A stretch of 64,000 nt of DNA from Streptomyces celluloflavus (GCA_000720995.1 JOEL01000013.1:186001-250000); one strand, 5' to 3'. Positions 49,354 to 58,336 are shown, counted from the first letter of the stretch. Made by a program: numbers and translations. The notes: a model not told the origin generated them from the letters alone.

Positions 49354-49596
49354 TCACCCCCTCAGGACGATGACCATGTCGAAGGTAGTAGAGGCCGTCC
49401 TCGGTGACCTCCACACGAGCGCTTCCCTGTCACTCCGGCTGCCCCCTAACAACCCTCGATCACGCAAGGCATAAGCCGACCGCCAATCCCCCGGCGCCCA
49501 GGCTCCGGGATGCTCCTCACCGGCTGCGAGCCGTTCGAGCAGTGCGCGTTGCCATTCATTCGGGTCAGACCGTCGATCCCACGATCGCCAACCCAC
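49354..49596 (-). CDS. Hypothetical protein
   Basis: An 80-codon reading from GTG 49596 with SDPNEWQRALLERLAAGEEH then PGAWAPGDWRSAYALRDRGLL. Composition and helical pattern are protein-like, and short proteins with GEEHPGAW are familiar from Streptomyces accessory regions, but I cannot name a family. It is followed by the remnant at 48869-49245. Confidence 0.5.
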   Translation of the reverse strand: MGWRSWDRRSDPNEWQRALLERLAAGEEHPGAWAPGDWRSAYALRDRGLLGGSRSDREALVWRSPRTASTTFDMVIVLRG

Positions 49597-49652
49597 AACG
49601 CACTCACATGCCCTGTACAGAGCCGAAAGAGTGACTCCTGCCCGTGGGAGTT

Positions 49653-49678
49653 CTCTGGGACTTTCCTGGGACTTCCGG
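49653..49678. repeat. Paired GGGACTT motif, copy B
   Basis: GGGACTT at 49657 and 49668 (11-bp period) in TTCTCTGGGACTTTCCTGGG. It is preceded by CAGAGCCGAAAG, which also precedes copy C. It lies about 110 bp inside the proposed right island end. Confidence 0.7.
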
Positions 49679-49777
49679 CCGCATCAGCCAGTACGAGCGC
49701 GAAACAACCGAAAGGGCATTCATGCAGGTCAACGACCTGCGACGGCCAGACATCGCAAGTCACGGCGTTGGCTGGTC

Positions 49778-49794
49778 TCTTCCGGGATATCTGA
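49778..49794. other. Candidate attR core
   Basis: TCTTCCGGGATATCTGA matches the 3' end of the murA-like gene at 19611-19627 in 16 of 17 positions. The sequence upstream is not murA-like. The hairpin downstream resembles that after the murA-like gene, as expected if the native terminator was separated from its gene by insertion. Confidence 0.5.
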
Positions 49795-49813
49795 GGGGCG
49801 GGGGCCGCCGCAC

Positions 49814-49847
49814 TCCGTCCGGCCTGCGCGAGCGCGGGCCGGACGGA
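49814..49847. terminator. Hairpin terminator right of the candidate attR
   Basis: Perfect 11-bp arms TCCGTCCGGCC / GGCCGGACGGA with a 12-base loop. No gene now ends just before it. Confidence 0.7.
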
Positions 49848-50129
49848 CTCCCCCCGCCACAAGGCCCTGACCTGGCGTCAGCGCACACCATGGACCTTCT
49901 GAACACCCCTGGACGGGGTCACAACCTGTGCCAGGTGGTTCCGCCGTCAACGGCGGCGTGACACAGAGGCATCTGCTGGAGGCAACGCCTGCCGGCGAGT
50001 TGGCCGCCAGGACGGCTACGGCTCCCGGTGGGGAGTGGTCCGTGCCACCCGGCCCGTACCCCGTCCCCGACGGTGAACGGCCCGGCGGAACCGGCCCTCT
50101 CGGCCCCGTCCCGCTCCGACCGCAGCCGC

Positions 50130-50498
50130 TCACCCGCTGACCACGAGGAAGGCGAGGGCGGCGATGCCCGTGGTGACGGTGAGGGCGGTGAGGGCGTAGG
50201 GGAGGCGGCCCTGCCGCAGGGGTGTCGTCGACCGCAGTTGGCGGTCGGTACGGGCGGTCCGCCGGGAGACCGCGTGGAGGAGGACCGCGGTCAGGGGCAG
50301 GGCCACGAGGAGCAGTGCGATCGTCAGGGGGAGGCTCTGGTGGCTGGTGACGTGGGCGAGGCCGAGCGCCACGGTGACCTGGGACAGGACGGTGCGTTGC
50401 CAGGCCAGAGCGGTGCGTTCGGGCTGGAGCCCCGGGTCCCAGAGGGGCGGCGGGGCCGGTTCGGTGGGGCGCGCCCGGGGAGCGGGCCGGCGGGTCAC
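50130..50498 (-). CDS. DUF202 membrane protein (second of pair)
   Basis: A 122-aa protein with the DUF202 opening PERTALAWQRTVLSQ (about residues 28-42) and three TM helices. Its GTG overlaps the stop of the preceding DUF202 gene (GTGA), so the two are coupled and may form a heteromer. The function of the family (YidH-like) is unknown. Confidence 0.88.
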   Translation of the reverse strand: MTRRPAPRARPTEPAPPPLWDPGLQPERTALAWQRTVLSQVTVALGLAHVTSHQSLPLTIALLLVALPLTAVLLHAVSRRTARTDRQLRSTTPLRQGRLPYALTALTVTTGIAALAFLVVSG

Positions 50499-50929
50499 GG
50501 GGTGGGGAGGATCAGCAGGGCCGTGGCCAGCAGGGCCAGTCCGGCGATGGCGAACGGCAGGAACCGGCCAGCGCGCAGGCGGGGCAGGGGGCGGCGGACC
50601 CGTAGCGCGTGTTCGGTGGCGGACCACCGGCGCAGGGCCGTGACGGCGGTGGCGATGCCGAGCAGCACGAGGACGGTGGCGAGGGCCTGGCGTGCCGGGG
50701 TGTGCGTGGTGAGCGCGGCGATGCCTATGCCGCCTGCGGTGAGGGCGAGGGCGGTGCGCTGCCAGGCGAGGAAGGTCCGTTCGTTGGCGAGCGTGAACCG
50801 GGGGTCGGGCTCCTCGCCCTCGCGGTAGGGGTCGAACAGGGGCGGGCGCGCGGCGGGCTCGGTGCGGCCGGGTTCCGTGGGCCGGGGTCCCGTGAGGTGC
50901 TCTGTGGGCTGCTCTGTGGGGTGGGGCAT
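50495..50929 (-). CDS. DUF202/YidH-like membrane protein (first of pair)
   Basis: A 144-aa protein. A Pro/Thr-rich cytoplasmic N-terminus precedes FTLANERTFLAWQRTALALTA, the DUF202 signature, and three TM helices. It is translationally coupled to the second DUF202 gene. It is separated from murP by about 115 bp. Confidence 0.88.
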   Translation of the reverse strand: MPHPTEQPTEHLTGPRPTEPGRTEPAARPPLFDPYREGEEPDPRFTLANERTFLAWQRTALALTAGGIGIAALTTHTPARQALATVLVLLGIATAVTALRRWSATEHALRVRRPLPRLRAGRFLPFAIAGLALLATALLILPTP

Positions 50930-51045
50930 GGCGGCTTCCGGGAACGGGCCGGGCGGGGTGCGCGGTGGGCGCGCCCCGTCCGGGTCGGCGGTCGGTGGGG
51001 ACTGTCGGCCGGGGCCGTCAGGGGATGCCGGTCAGTGGTCGGCCG

Positions 51046-52677
51046 TCATCGGTGGGCTGGTGCGAGGCCGGTGGTGCCTTCGGTACCGGTGGTTCCCGTA
51101 CCGGTGTCGGTACGGGTACCGGTTCCGGTGCTCGTGGCGGTGGCGGTGGCGCCGGCGTTCGCGGGGGTGCGGGTGGCAGTCGGTTCGGTTCCCGGGGTGC
51201 CGTCGGGTGCGTTCAGTTCGGCGATCATCGACTTGGAGAGGCCGAAGAACCAGGTGACGACGCAGGCCACGGCCGCCGCCAGGAACCAGCCCACGGTGTA
51301 GATCAGGGCGGCGGGTCCGATGCCCCGGCTGCCGTCGAGGAGCGGGAGCAGGACCAGACCGGCCGGGCCGATGGCGGTGGAGCCGGTGGTGGTGCCGAGT
51401 TGGGCGAAGAGCCCTACCAGACCGCCGCCCACCGCGGCGCCGATGCCCGCGGTGATGAAGGGGCGCACCAGCGGGAGGGTGACACCGTAGATGACGGGCT
51501 CGCTGACCCCGAGGACGCAGGTGGGCAGTGCGGACTTGACGGTGCGTCGCAGCGAGGGGTTGTGCCGGGCTCGCAGGTAGACCGCCAGGGCGGCGCCGGC
51601 CTGGCCGCCGCCCGCCATGGCGAGGATCGGGTACAGGGCGCTGAAGCCCTGCTGTTCGATGAGAGTGGTGTGGATCGGGATGAGCGCCTGGTGCAGTCCG
51701 AGCATCACCAGAGTGGAGAAGAGACCGCCGAGGATGACGCCCGCGCCCGCTCCGGCGTGGGTGAGCAGCCAGGTGGCCCCGTTGCCGATGCCGCTCGCGA
51801 TCTCGCCGGCGACCGGCATCAGGATCATCAGCGCGGCCAGCCCCGAGAGGGCCACGGCGACGGTGGGGACGAGCAGGGCCTGGAGGGCGTCCGGGACCCA
51901 GCGGCGGGCCCACTTCTCCAGGTAGGCGCAGAGTACGGCGGCGGCGAGGGCGCCCAGTACGCCGCCCTGGCCGGGCTTGAGCGGACCGGCGAAGGTCTCG
52001 ACGTTGGCCACCCCGGCGTAGACGACGATGCCGGAGACCGCGCCGCCGAGGACGGGGGTGCCGCCGAATTCCTTGGCCGCGTTGAAGCCGACGAAGACCG
52101 CGATGAGGGACATGAACCCCTGCGAGAGCGCGGTGGTGACCGGTATCACGCCGGCGAGGGCACTGGAGTGGGTGGAGAGGGCGATCGAGTTGAGCAGTCC
52201 GCCGATACCGGCGATGACACCGCAGGCGATGAGGGCGGGGATCAGCGGAACGAAGATGTTCGCGATCTTCCGGATGAAGAGCTTCCCCTTGGTGGAGTTC
52301 TTCCTCTTCTGTTCCGCCTTCATGGCCGCGCCCTTGGCGGCGAGGGCCGCGGCGTCACCGGACACCGGGTCACCGGGCGGCCCGGCGTCGGATTCCCCGG
52401 CGGGCGCCACGTCCTCGGCCTCCTCGACCAGGATGCGGAAGGCGTCGGCCACTTGGGCGACCGCGGCCGGGCCCAGCACGATCTGATAGGTGTCGTCCTC
52501 CACCACGCCCATGACTGCGGGGTGCTCCTTTATCCGCCGGGCTTCGATGCGGCCGGCGTCGACGACGCCCAGCCTCAGCCGGCTGATGCAGTGGGCGATG
52601 GAGGTGATGTTGGCGGGGCCGCCGATGAGTTCCAGGAGGTCCCGGGCGGTCTGGGCGTGCTTGTCGTTCGCGTGCAT
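51046..52677 (-). CDS. murP: PTS EIIBC transporter, likely N-acetylmuramic acid
   Basis: A 543-aa PTS permease. The EIIB domain (residues 1-90) has the phosphocysteine in SIAHCISRLRLGV (Cys30). The EIIC domain (from about 135) has about ten TM helices with GGTPVLGGAVSGIVVYAG and LPTCVLGVSEPVIYGVTLPL. There is no EIIA domain, as for MurP, which borrows EIIA-Glc. It lies 58 bp after murQ. The C-terminal Thr/Gly tail is low-complexity, with GGTACCGGT-like DNA repeats. The GlcNAc or sucrose class is possible; murQ next door favours MurNAc. Confidence 0.88.
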   Translation of the reverse strand: MHANDKHAQTARDLLELIGGPANITSIAHCISRLRLGVVDAGRIEARRIKEHPAVMGVVEDDTYQIVLGPAAVAQVADAFRILVEEAEDVAPAGESDAGPPGDPVSGDAAALAAKGAAMKAEQKRKNSTKGKLFIRKIANIFVPLIPALIACGVIAGIGGLLNSIALSTHSSALAGVIPVTTALSQGFMSLIAVFVGFNAAKEFGGTPVLGGAVSGIVVYAGVANVETFAGPLKPGQGGVLGALAAAVLCAYLEKWARRWVPDALQALLVPTVAVALSGLAALMILMPVAGEIASGIGNGATWLLTHAGAGAGVILGGLFSTLVMLGLHQALIPIHTTLIEQQGFSALYPILAMAGGGQAGAALAVYLRARHNPSLRRTVKSALPTCVLGVSEPVIYGVTLPLVRPFITAGIGAAVGGGLVGLFAQLGTTTGSTAIGPAGLVLLPLLDGSRGIGPAALIYTVGWFLAAAVACVVTWFFGLSKSMIAELNAPDGTPGTEPTATRTPANAGATATATSTGTGTRTDTGTGTTGTEGTTGLAPAHR

Positions 52678-52735
52678 GGGGCCGTTCCGTACGTCGTTGT
52701 CTGGAGGAGGCACAGCGGGTGGGTGTCGGGGCAGG

Positions 52736-53695
52736 TCAGGGCGTGGGGGTCGGGGTGGCTGACGTGCTGGGGGGTGTGGTGTCGAGGGCCGCGCGGAGCC
52801 GGCCGTCGTGGTCGGTGAGGAGGCCGGCGGCACGGTCCGCGGTCACACCGGCGAGGATCATCAGGATGGCGCGCTTGACCTCGCCGTCCGCCGCGTCGAG
52901 GGCGGTTTCGACGGTGGACTCGTCGGCGTCGGTGGCGAGGTGGACGATCCGGCGGGAGCGGGCGCGCAGCTTCTCGTTGGAGGCGCGCACGTCCACCATG
53001 AGGTTGCCGTAGGTCTTGCCCAGCTTGATCATGACGGCGGTGGAGAGGGTGTTGAGGACGAGCTTTTGACAGGTGCCCGCCTTCAGCCGGGTGGAACCGG
53101 TCAGGAACTCGGGGCCGACGACGATCTCCAGCGGGATGTCGGCGGCCCGGCCGAGCTCGGAGGGCGAGTTGCAGGACAGGCCGACGGTCAGGGCCCCGGC
53201 GGCGCGGGCGTGCCGGACGGCGGCGACGGCGAAGGGGGTGCGGCCGGAGGCGGAGATGCCCACCACGGTGTCCTCGGGACGCAGCCCGAGCCCGTCCAGG
53301 GCCCGGACGGCCGCGTCCCCGTCGTCCTCGGCGCCCTCGACGGCGCTGAGCATGGCCTCCGTCCCGCCGGCGATGACGGCCACGACCTGGCCGGGGCGGG
53401 TGTTGAAGGTGGGCGGGCACTCGGCGGAGTCGAGGACGCCCATCCGTCCGGCGGTGCCCGCGCCGATGTGGATCAGGCGTCCGCCGCGCCGCATCCGGTC
53501 GGCGACCGCGTCCACGGTTTCGGCCAGCCGGTCGGCGACGCCCGCGATGGCGGTGGGCACCTTGGCGTCCTCGGCGTTCATCAGCCGGATCAACTCGACG
53601 GTGGAAAGGGTGTCGACGGCGGCCAGTTCAGGCCGGTGGGCCTCGGTGGACAATCCGTCGAGCTGGGCGCGCAGGGTCCGGTAGGGGGCGTTCAT
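52736..53695 (-). CDS. murQ: N-acetylmuramic acid 6-phosphate etherase
   Basis: A 319-aa SIS-domain lyase that removes the lactyl ether from MurNAc-6-P to give GlcNAc-6-P. Family motifs IHIGAGTAGRMGVLDSAECPPTF (first catalytic Glu) and AVEGAEDDGDAA (second Glu), and VGISASGRTPFAVAA, are intact. It lies between murR and murP on the same strand, making a MurNAc catabolic unit. Confidence 0.95.
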   Translation of the reverse strand: MNAPYRTLRAQLDGLSTEAHRPELAAVDTLSTVELIRLMNAEDAKVPTAIAGVADRLAETVDAVADRMRRGGRLIHIGAGTAGRMGVLDSAECPPTFNTRPGQVVAVIAGGTEAMLSAVEGAEDDGDAAVRALDGLGLRPEDTVVGISASGRTPFAVAAVRHARAAGALTVGLSCNSPSELGRAADIPLEIVVGPEFLTGSTRLKAGTCQKLVLNTLSTAVMIKLGKTYGNLMVDVRASNEKLRARSRRIVHLATDADESTVETALDAADGEVKRAILMILAGVTADRAAGLLTDHDGRLRAALDTTPPSTSATPTPTP

Positions 53696-53758
53696 GGTGA
53701 GCTCTCCGCTCTGGTGCGGTGGGTTTGCGGTCCTGCGGGGGTGAGGTCGTCGCCGGGG

Positions 53759-54685
53759 TCAGCGGTCGGTGGGGGCGTTTGCCTGGTGGCGGGGCAGGAC
53801 GGCGCGGAAGGATGCGGCGAGGCCCCGCTGGGCCCCGGAGTGGTAGGTGCGCTGGGCGACTCCGGTGACCAGGCAGTCGACCACCAGGAGCTGGCTGGTA
53901 CGGCTGCTCATGGAGACGGAGCGCAGATCGCTGCCCTGGGCGGCGGCGGCCGTGGCCAGCACGACGTCCGCGTAGTGGGCGGCCGGGGAGCGCGGGCGAG
54001 AGGTGAGGGTGACCGTGGTGGCGCCGTTGTCGGCGGCGGTCCGCAGCGGGTCGACCACGTCCAAGGTGGTGCCCGAGTGGGAGATGCCGATCGCGACGTC
54101 CTCCTCACCGAGGTGGACGGCGCTGGTCATGGCCCGGTGGGCGTCGCTGTGGGCGTGCGCGACCCGGCCGATCCGCATGAGCTTGGCGGCCAGGTCGTCG
54201 GCGACCGATCCGGAGGAGCCGATGCCGTAGACGTCGATGCGGCGGGCCCGGCTGATGGCCGTCACGGCCGCGTCGAGGGCGTCGATGTCGAGCTGGGAGG
54301 CCGTATCGGCGAGGATCTGCCGTTCCTCGGCCGCCAGCTTGGCCACCACACGGTCGAGCGGGTCGTTCAGGGCCACGGCGCCGACCGTGGGCACGGCCTG
54401 GGTGTTGGTGATGACGGCCGCCAGCTCCACCAGCGCGCGCCGGAGTTCGCGGTAGCCGGCATAGCCGAGGAGGCGGGCGGTACGGACCACGGTGGTGTCG
54501 CTGGTGTGGGCGTGGTCGGCCAGGTCGGACACGCTCATCCGGGAGCAGGCCACGGGGTCGGCGAGCAGCGCGCGGGCGACCCGTTGCTGCTGGGCGCCGA
54601 GGCTCGGTACCAGGGACCGCACCTTCGCGGGCAGTGGGTGCTGGATCTCCACCTCGGCGAAAGTTTCTTCCGTCGTCTTTCTCAT
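53759..54685 (-). CDS. RpiR/MurR-family regulator
   Basis: A 308-aa regulator. The N-terminal HTH_6 domain (RVARALLADPVACSRMSVSDLADHAHTSDTTVVRTARLLG) is followed by a SIS sugar-phosphate domain (IDVYGIGSSGSVADDLAAKL, AIGISHSGTTLDVV). As the first gene before murQ and murP it probably represses them until MurNAc-6-P appears. Two copies of an 18-bp direct repeat flank its start codon. Confidence 0.9.
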   Translation of the reverse strand: MRKTTEETFAEVEIQHPLPAKVRSLVPSLGAQQQRVARALLADPVACSRMSVSDLADHAHTSDTTVVRTARLLGYAGYRELRRALVELAAVITNTQAVPTVGAVALNDPLDRVVAKLAAEERQILADTASQLDIDALDAAVTAISRARRIDVYGIGSSGSVADDLAAKLMRIGRVAHAHSDAHRAMTSAVHLGEEDVAIGISHSGTTLDVVDPLRTAADNGATTVTLTSRPRSPAAHYADVVLATAAAAQGSDLRSVSMSSRTSQLLVVDCLVTGVAQRTYHSGAQRGLAASFRAVLPRHQANAPTDR

Positions 54686-54707
54686 GACACGAAAGTTACT
54701 ACCGTCG
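54658..54707. promoter_or_regulatory. Direct repeats CGAAAGTTnCTnCCGTCG at the RpiR-family gene start
   Basis: Two 18-bp copies (54658-54675 and 54690-54707) differ at only two positions; one is upstream of and one inside the beginning of the gene. Spacing is 32 bp, three helical turns. These are candidate operators for the RpiR-family protein. Confidence 0.55.
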
Positions 54708-55085
54708 CCGGCTCGATGGCGTGGGCCGTTGGACCCCCGGCCGCCCGACGAAGGGCCCGACGGCCTCTGGTCGCCGTTCCCTGGCCGGGGCCCCGGCCTG
54801 TTCCGGCAGGCTGCGGTGAGGGCTCCGGAGCCTTGAGGCCCCTGGGGATTCCGGTGGCCGGTGAGCCCTGGAGGCTCGGAACCCTGGCGCTCGGTGCACG
54901 GGGGGGCTGGGGTCAAGCACCCCCGCCCCGCGGCGGTCCCAGCCGCCCGCGCGGCAGCCGCCGCAAACCCCCTGCCGCCGTTCGGCTGCCCGTCCATCGA
55001 CGCCCAGCCGGACGTCGAGCCGACTCACGACCGCCCGCTGTCCCGCGCACCGGACCTGGCCCATGGCGCGGGGGCCCGTCCCGGC
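54708..55085. other. Region between permease and RpiR-family gene
   Basis: No gene. It contains several GC-rich stem possibilities, for example the GCTCCGGAGCC stretch near 54827, that could terminate the permease transcript, but none is a clear long hairpin. Confidence 0.4.
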
Positions 55086-56453
55086 TCAGGCGGCCGAGGG
55101 CTCGGTGGCCGGGTTCGGGTCCGCGTGGGTGTCGGCCGGCCGGAACTCCGGGGTGGGACGGCGGAAGCCGCGGGTCAGCCACAGGAGGCAGGCGAAACCG
55201 CAGACGAGCCAGCAGGCTCCGATGGCGAGGGCGACCGCGCTGAGCCGGGTCAGCAGGTAGACGGTGACGCAGGCACCCAATGCGGGGAGGACGACATGGC
55301 CCAGCACCCCGACGCGGCGGGTGCGCCGGTTGCGGACGAAGTACGCGATGACGCACACGTTGACGACGGTGAAGCCCAGCAGCGCGCCGAAGTTGATGAA
55401 CGAGGTCGCGGTCTCGACGGAGAGGCCGAGGCCGACGACGCACATGGCCCCGGTCACCAGGAGGCAGCGGACGGGCGTCCCGGTCCGGGCATTGAGCGCG
55501 CCGAAGAACCGCTTGGGCAGCACTCCGTCCCGGCCCATGACGAACAGCAGGCGGCTGGAGCCGAGTTGGACGGCGAGTCCGGAGGCGAAGCCGCCGACGA
55601 TGCCGGCCAGGTTGGTCCAGTCCGCGAAGAACACGCCGCCGACCTGGATGGACATGGTGTACCCGGCGACCTGCGGATCGCCGAACACGCCACCCGCGTG
55701 GACCAGTTGCATGAGGTAGGCGACGACCGCGAAGAGGACGCCGCCGATCGCGATGACGAGTACGACCGCGCGGGGAATGGTGCGCTCGGCGTCGAGGGTC
55801 TCCTCCGAGAGGGTGGTGACGGCGTCGAAGCCGAGATAGGAGTAGGCGGCGACGGCCGCGGCGGTGGAGACCCCGTCGAGGCTGGTGTGCGCGTTCCAGA
55901 CCGGCGCCGTGTAGGACGTCGGCTGGTGGTGCCCCAGGTAGACCAGGCAGTAAGCGGCGAAGAGCAGCACGAGGAAGACGGCCAGGCCGGTAAGGACCCT
56001 GTTGACGCGGTCGGAGAGCACGACCCCGAAGATGTTGATGAGCGTGGTCAGGCCGGCGTTGATCAGCATCCACGCCCAGACGGGGACGGCCGGGAACTGG
56101 GCGTTGAGGTACACCGACTGCACCAGCCAGGCGACCATCGGCAGGAACAGGTAGTCGAGCAGGATGCTCCAGCCGACGAGGAAACCGATCGGGGAGCCGA
56201 TCTGCTTGCGGGCGTAGACGTACGCCGACCCGGAAGCGGGATGGTGCCTGGCCATCTTGGCGTAGCTCAGCGCGGTGAGCAGAATCGCCCCGGTGGCCAG
56301 GACGAAGGCGGTCGGGGCGGTTCCCGCGCTGGCGGCGGCGATCACCTCGAAGATCACCATCACCAGGCTCGGCGACATATAGGCCAGCCCGAAGGTGACG
56401 ACGGAGAGCAGGGAGAGCCTGGGCGCGAGGCCGGCCGGTTCCGCGGCGGTCAT
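55086..56453 (-). CDS. APC-family amino acid permease
   Basis: A 455-aa transporter with 12 predicted TM helices. The amino acid/polyamine/organocation signature is SVVTFGLAYMSPSLVMVI with GSAYVYARKQIGSPIGFLVG and AYSYLGFDAVTTLSEET. Its ATG overlaps the amidase stop (ATGA), so substrate import and hydrolysis are coupled. The substrate may be an amide or amine. Confidence 0.9.
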   Translation of the reverse strand: MTAAEPAGLAPRLSLLSVVTFGLAYMSPSLVMVIFEVIAAASAGTAPTAFVLATGAILLTALSYAKMARHHPASGSAYVYARKQIGSPIGFLVGWSILLDYLFLPMVAWLVQSVYLNAQFPAVPVWAWMLINAGLTTLINIFGVVLSDRVNRVLTGLAVFLVLLFAAYCLVYLGHHQPTSYTAPVWNAHTSLDGVSTAAAVAAYSYLGFDAVTTLSEETLDAERTIPRAVVLVIAIGGVLFAVVAYLMQLVHAGGVFGDPQVAGYTMSIQVGGVFFADWTNLAGIVGGFASGLAVQLGSSRLLFVMGRDGVLPKRFFGALNARTGTPVRCLLVTGAMCVVGLGLSVETATSFINFGALLGFTVVNVCVIAYFVRNRRTRRVGVLGHVVLPALGACVTVYLLTRLSAVALAIGACWLVCGFACLLWLTRGFRRPTPEFRPADTHADPNPATEPSAA

Positions 56454-57382
56454 TGCGGGCCGTTCTCCCCGGCGGGACGGCAGAAGACGACCGGGCCGGC
56501 CGGGCGCAGGTCGTTCCGGGTCTCCGGCGAGATGGCCGGCCGCCACGTGGCCGGGTCGATGTGCCCGTTGTAGAGCGGGAGTTCCAGGGGGCTGTCGTCC
56601 GCCCGGAACTGGTCCCAGGGCCAGGAGTCGCCGCTCGTCCCGAACTTGCGGGTGGCCGCGACGCGGTCGAAGTCGATGACACCGAGCAGCGTGGTGTCCT
56701 CCATCCCGGCGGCGACGCGGATACCGCCTTCGGGGTCGACCAGCAGGCTGTGCCCCTGCGCGGTGGGGGCGGCTCCGTTCACGCTGGCCACCCAGATCTG
56801 GTTGACGATCGCGTTGGCCTGGTTCAACGGGATCTCCTGGGCGCGGCCCGACGTCGAGGTCTGCACGAGGTTGACGACGAGTTCGGCGCCCATCCACGCC
56901 AGATGCCGGGTGACCTCCGGGTACCACGCGTCATAGCAGATGGACAGGCCCACCCTGCCGGTGCCGGGCATGTCGAAGACGACGAACCGGCGGCCGGGGC
57001 ACATCGGCTCGTACGGGCGCCAGGTGAAGATCTTCCGGTAGTCGGCGACCAACTCCCCCTGCGGGTTGTAGACCACGGCGGTGTTGTGGACCGCGCCGTC
57101 CGCGCCGCGTTCGAGCACGGTTCCGGGGATCAGCCAGATGCCGAGCTCCCGTGCCAGGCCGGCGAGCGCCATCCCCCGGGGGCCGTCGAGGGGTTCGGCG
57201 TAGGCGGTGTAGTACTCGCGCTCGCTCATCGTCTCCGCTCCGAGGGAGCAGAGGTGGAGCTCGGGGTAGATGACGAGTTCCGCGGCGTTGGGCGACTTCA
57301 TCAGCGATCGCAGGCCCTGGGCGAAGTCCTCGAAGGACTGCGCGGAGGCTTGGACGAGGGCCAGCCGCAGGTGTCGGCTCAT
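56450..57382 (-). CDS. Nitrilase-superfamily amidase
   Basis: A 310-aa C-N hydrolase. The catalytic triad is Glu41 (VIYPELHL), Lys117 (DYRKIFTWRPYEP) and Cys149 (LSICYDAWYPEVTRHLAW). The context residues fit aliphatic amidase or carbon-nitrogen hydrolases rather than NAD synthetases. AGGAG precedes the ATG. It forms an operon with the APC permease and is divergent from a TetR regulator. Confidence 0.9.
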   Translation of the reverse strand: MSRHLRLALVQASAQSFEDFAQGLRSLMKSPNAAELVIYPELHLCSLGAETMSEREYYTAYAEPLDGPRGMALAGLARELGIWLIPGTVLERGADGAVHNTAVVYNPQGELVADYRKIFTWRPYEPMCPGRRFVVFDMPGTGRVGLSICYDAWYPEVTRHLAWMGAELVVNLVQTSTSGRAQEIPLNQANAIVNQIWVASVNGAAPTAQGHSLLVDPEGGIRVAAGMEDTTLLGVIDFDRVAATRKFGTSGDSWPWDQFRADDSPLELPLYNGHIDPATWRPAISPETRNDLRPAGPVVFCRPAGENGPQ

Positions 57383-57496
57383 GGGGGCCGGTCTCCTTGC
57401 TCCTTGACGACGGTGGCACGGGAACAGGTGGGGCGTCGAGGTATCGACGCGGGGGTGCGGAGGCACCGGGCTGCACCGCCGCGGAGTTCACCCCCC

Positions 57497-57526
57497 GTTA
57501 ATTAAACGAAATTTAGATAATGAATG
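57497..57526. promoter_or_regulatory. AT-rich divergent promoter/operator
   Basis: GTTAATTAAACGAAATTTAG and flanking bases form a rare AT-rich island with imperfect dyads (TTAATTAA, AAATTT). It lies between the amidase operon and the TetR gene and is the likely promoter and TetR binding region. Confidence 0.5.
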
Positions 57527-57583
57527 AGGGCGGGTCAATGGGTGCCGCGGGAGAAGTCCGGACCGTGTGCCAGCATGAGAGCC

Positions 57584-58195
57584 ATGCCCCGCCCGAAGAA
57601 CCAGGCCGAACGCCGCGCCCACCTGATCAACGCCGCCACCCGGGCCGTGATCAAGCGCGGGTCCACCGGCACGAAACTGCGGGACATCGCCGAGGCCGCC
57701 GAGCTCACCCCCGCCTCGGTCCTCTACTACTATCCGGACGTCCAGGACCTGTACGCGGCGGTCCTCGAACGCGGCATCACGACCTACTGCGAGCACCGCG
57801 AGCAGGAGATCGCCGCCGTACAGGGCCCGGTGGAGCAGCTGCGCGCCTGCATCCGCTCCGGCGTCCCCTGGCCCGGCGAGGCGGAGCAGAACACCCGGCT
57901 GCTGTTCGAGCTCTTCCCGGTGGTCCTGCGCAACGAGGCGGCCGCCGAACAGGACCGGGTCTTCGTCGCGCGGCAGGCCGAGCTCTACCGCGACGTGCTC
58001 CAACGCGGCGCCGATGGCGGCGACTTCGCGCTGGCCGGCGCCGCCCCGGCGCTCGCCCGCTCCTTCGTCGCCCTGGAGGACGGCTATGCCATCGAGCTCA
58101 TGATCGGCGCCGCCACCGCCGAGGAGATCGAAGCCCGGCTGCTCGCCCACGCCCGCCTTGTCACGGGCAATCCTGCTTTCACGCCGGGGAGCTGA
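57584..58195 (+). CDS. TetR-family regulator
   Basis: A 203-aa repressor. The HTH is NAATRAVIKRGSTGTKLRDIAEAAELTPASVLYYYPDVQDLYAAVL (residues 15-60). The C-terminal helical part has no marked motif. The ATG at 57584 is chosen over nearby upstream starts because MPRPKNQAERR is a standard N-terminus. It is divergent from and probably controls the amidase/permease operon. Confidence 0.9.
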   Translation: MPRPKNQAERRAHLINAATRAVIKRGSTGTKLRDIAEAAELTPASVLYYYPDVQDLYAAVLERGITTYCEHREQEIAAVQGPVEQLRACIRSGVPWPGEAEQNTRLLFELFPVVLRNEAAAEQDRVFVARQAELYRDVLQRGADGGDFALAGAAPALARSFVALEDGYAIELMIGAATAEEIEARLLAHARLVTGNPAFTPGS

Positions 58196-58291
58196 CGCTC
58201 TTTCAGCCAGTCCGGCGAGCGCTGGAGGGCAGGAGGGCTGGAGGGCTGGATTCGCAGAAGGGTGGCAGTGGGTGGGGTGGTCAGGACAACT

Positions 58292-58336
58292 GCGCCCGTT
58301 CCCCGTTCCCCATACCGCGCCCGTTCCCCGTTCCCC
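58292..58336. repeat. 20-bp direct repeat, 25-bp period
   Basis: GCGCCCGTTCCCCGTTCCCC occurs at 58292-58311 and again at 58317-58336. It lies in the 3' non-coding region after the TetR gene. Confidence 0.75.
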
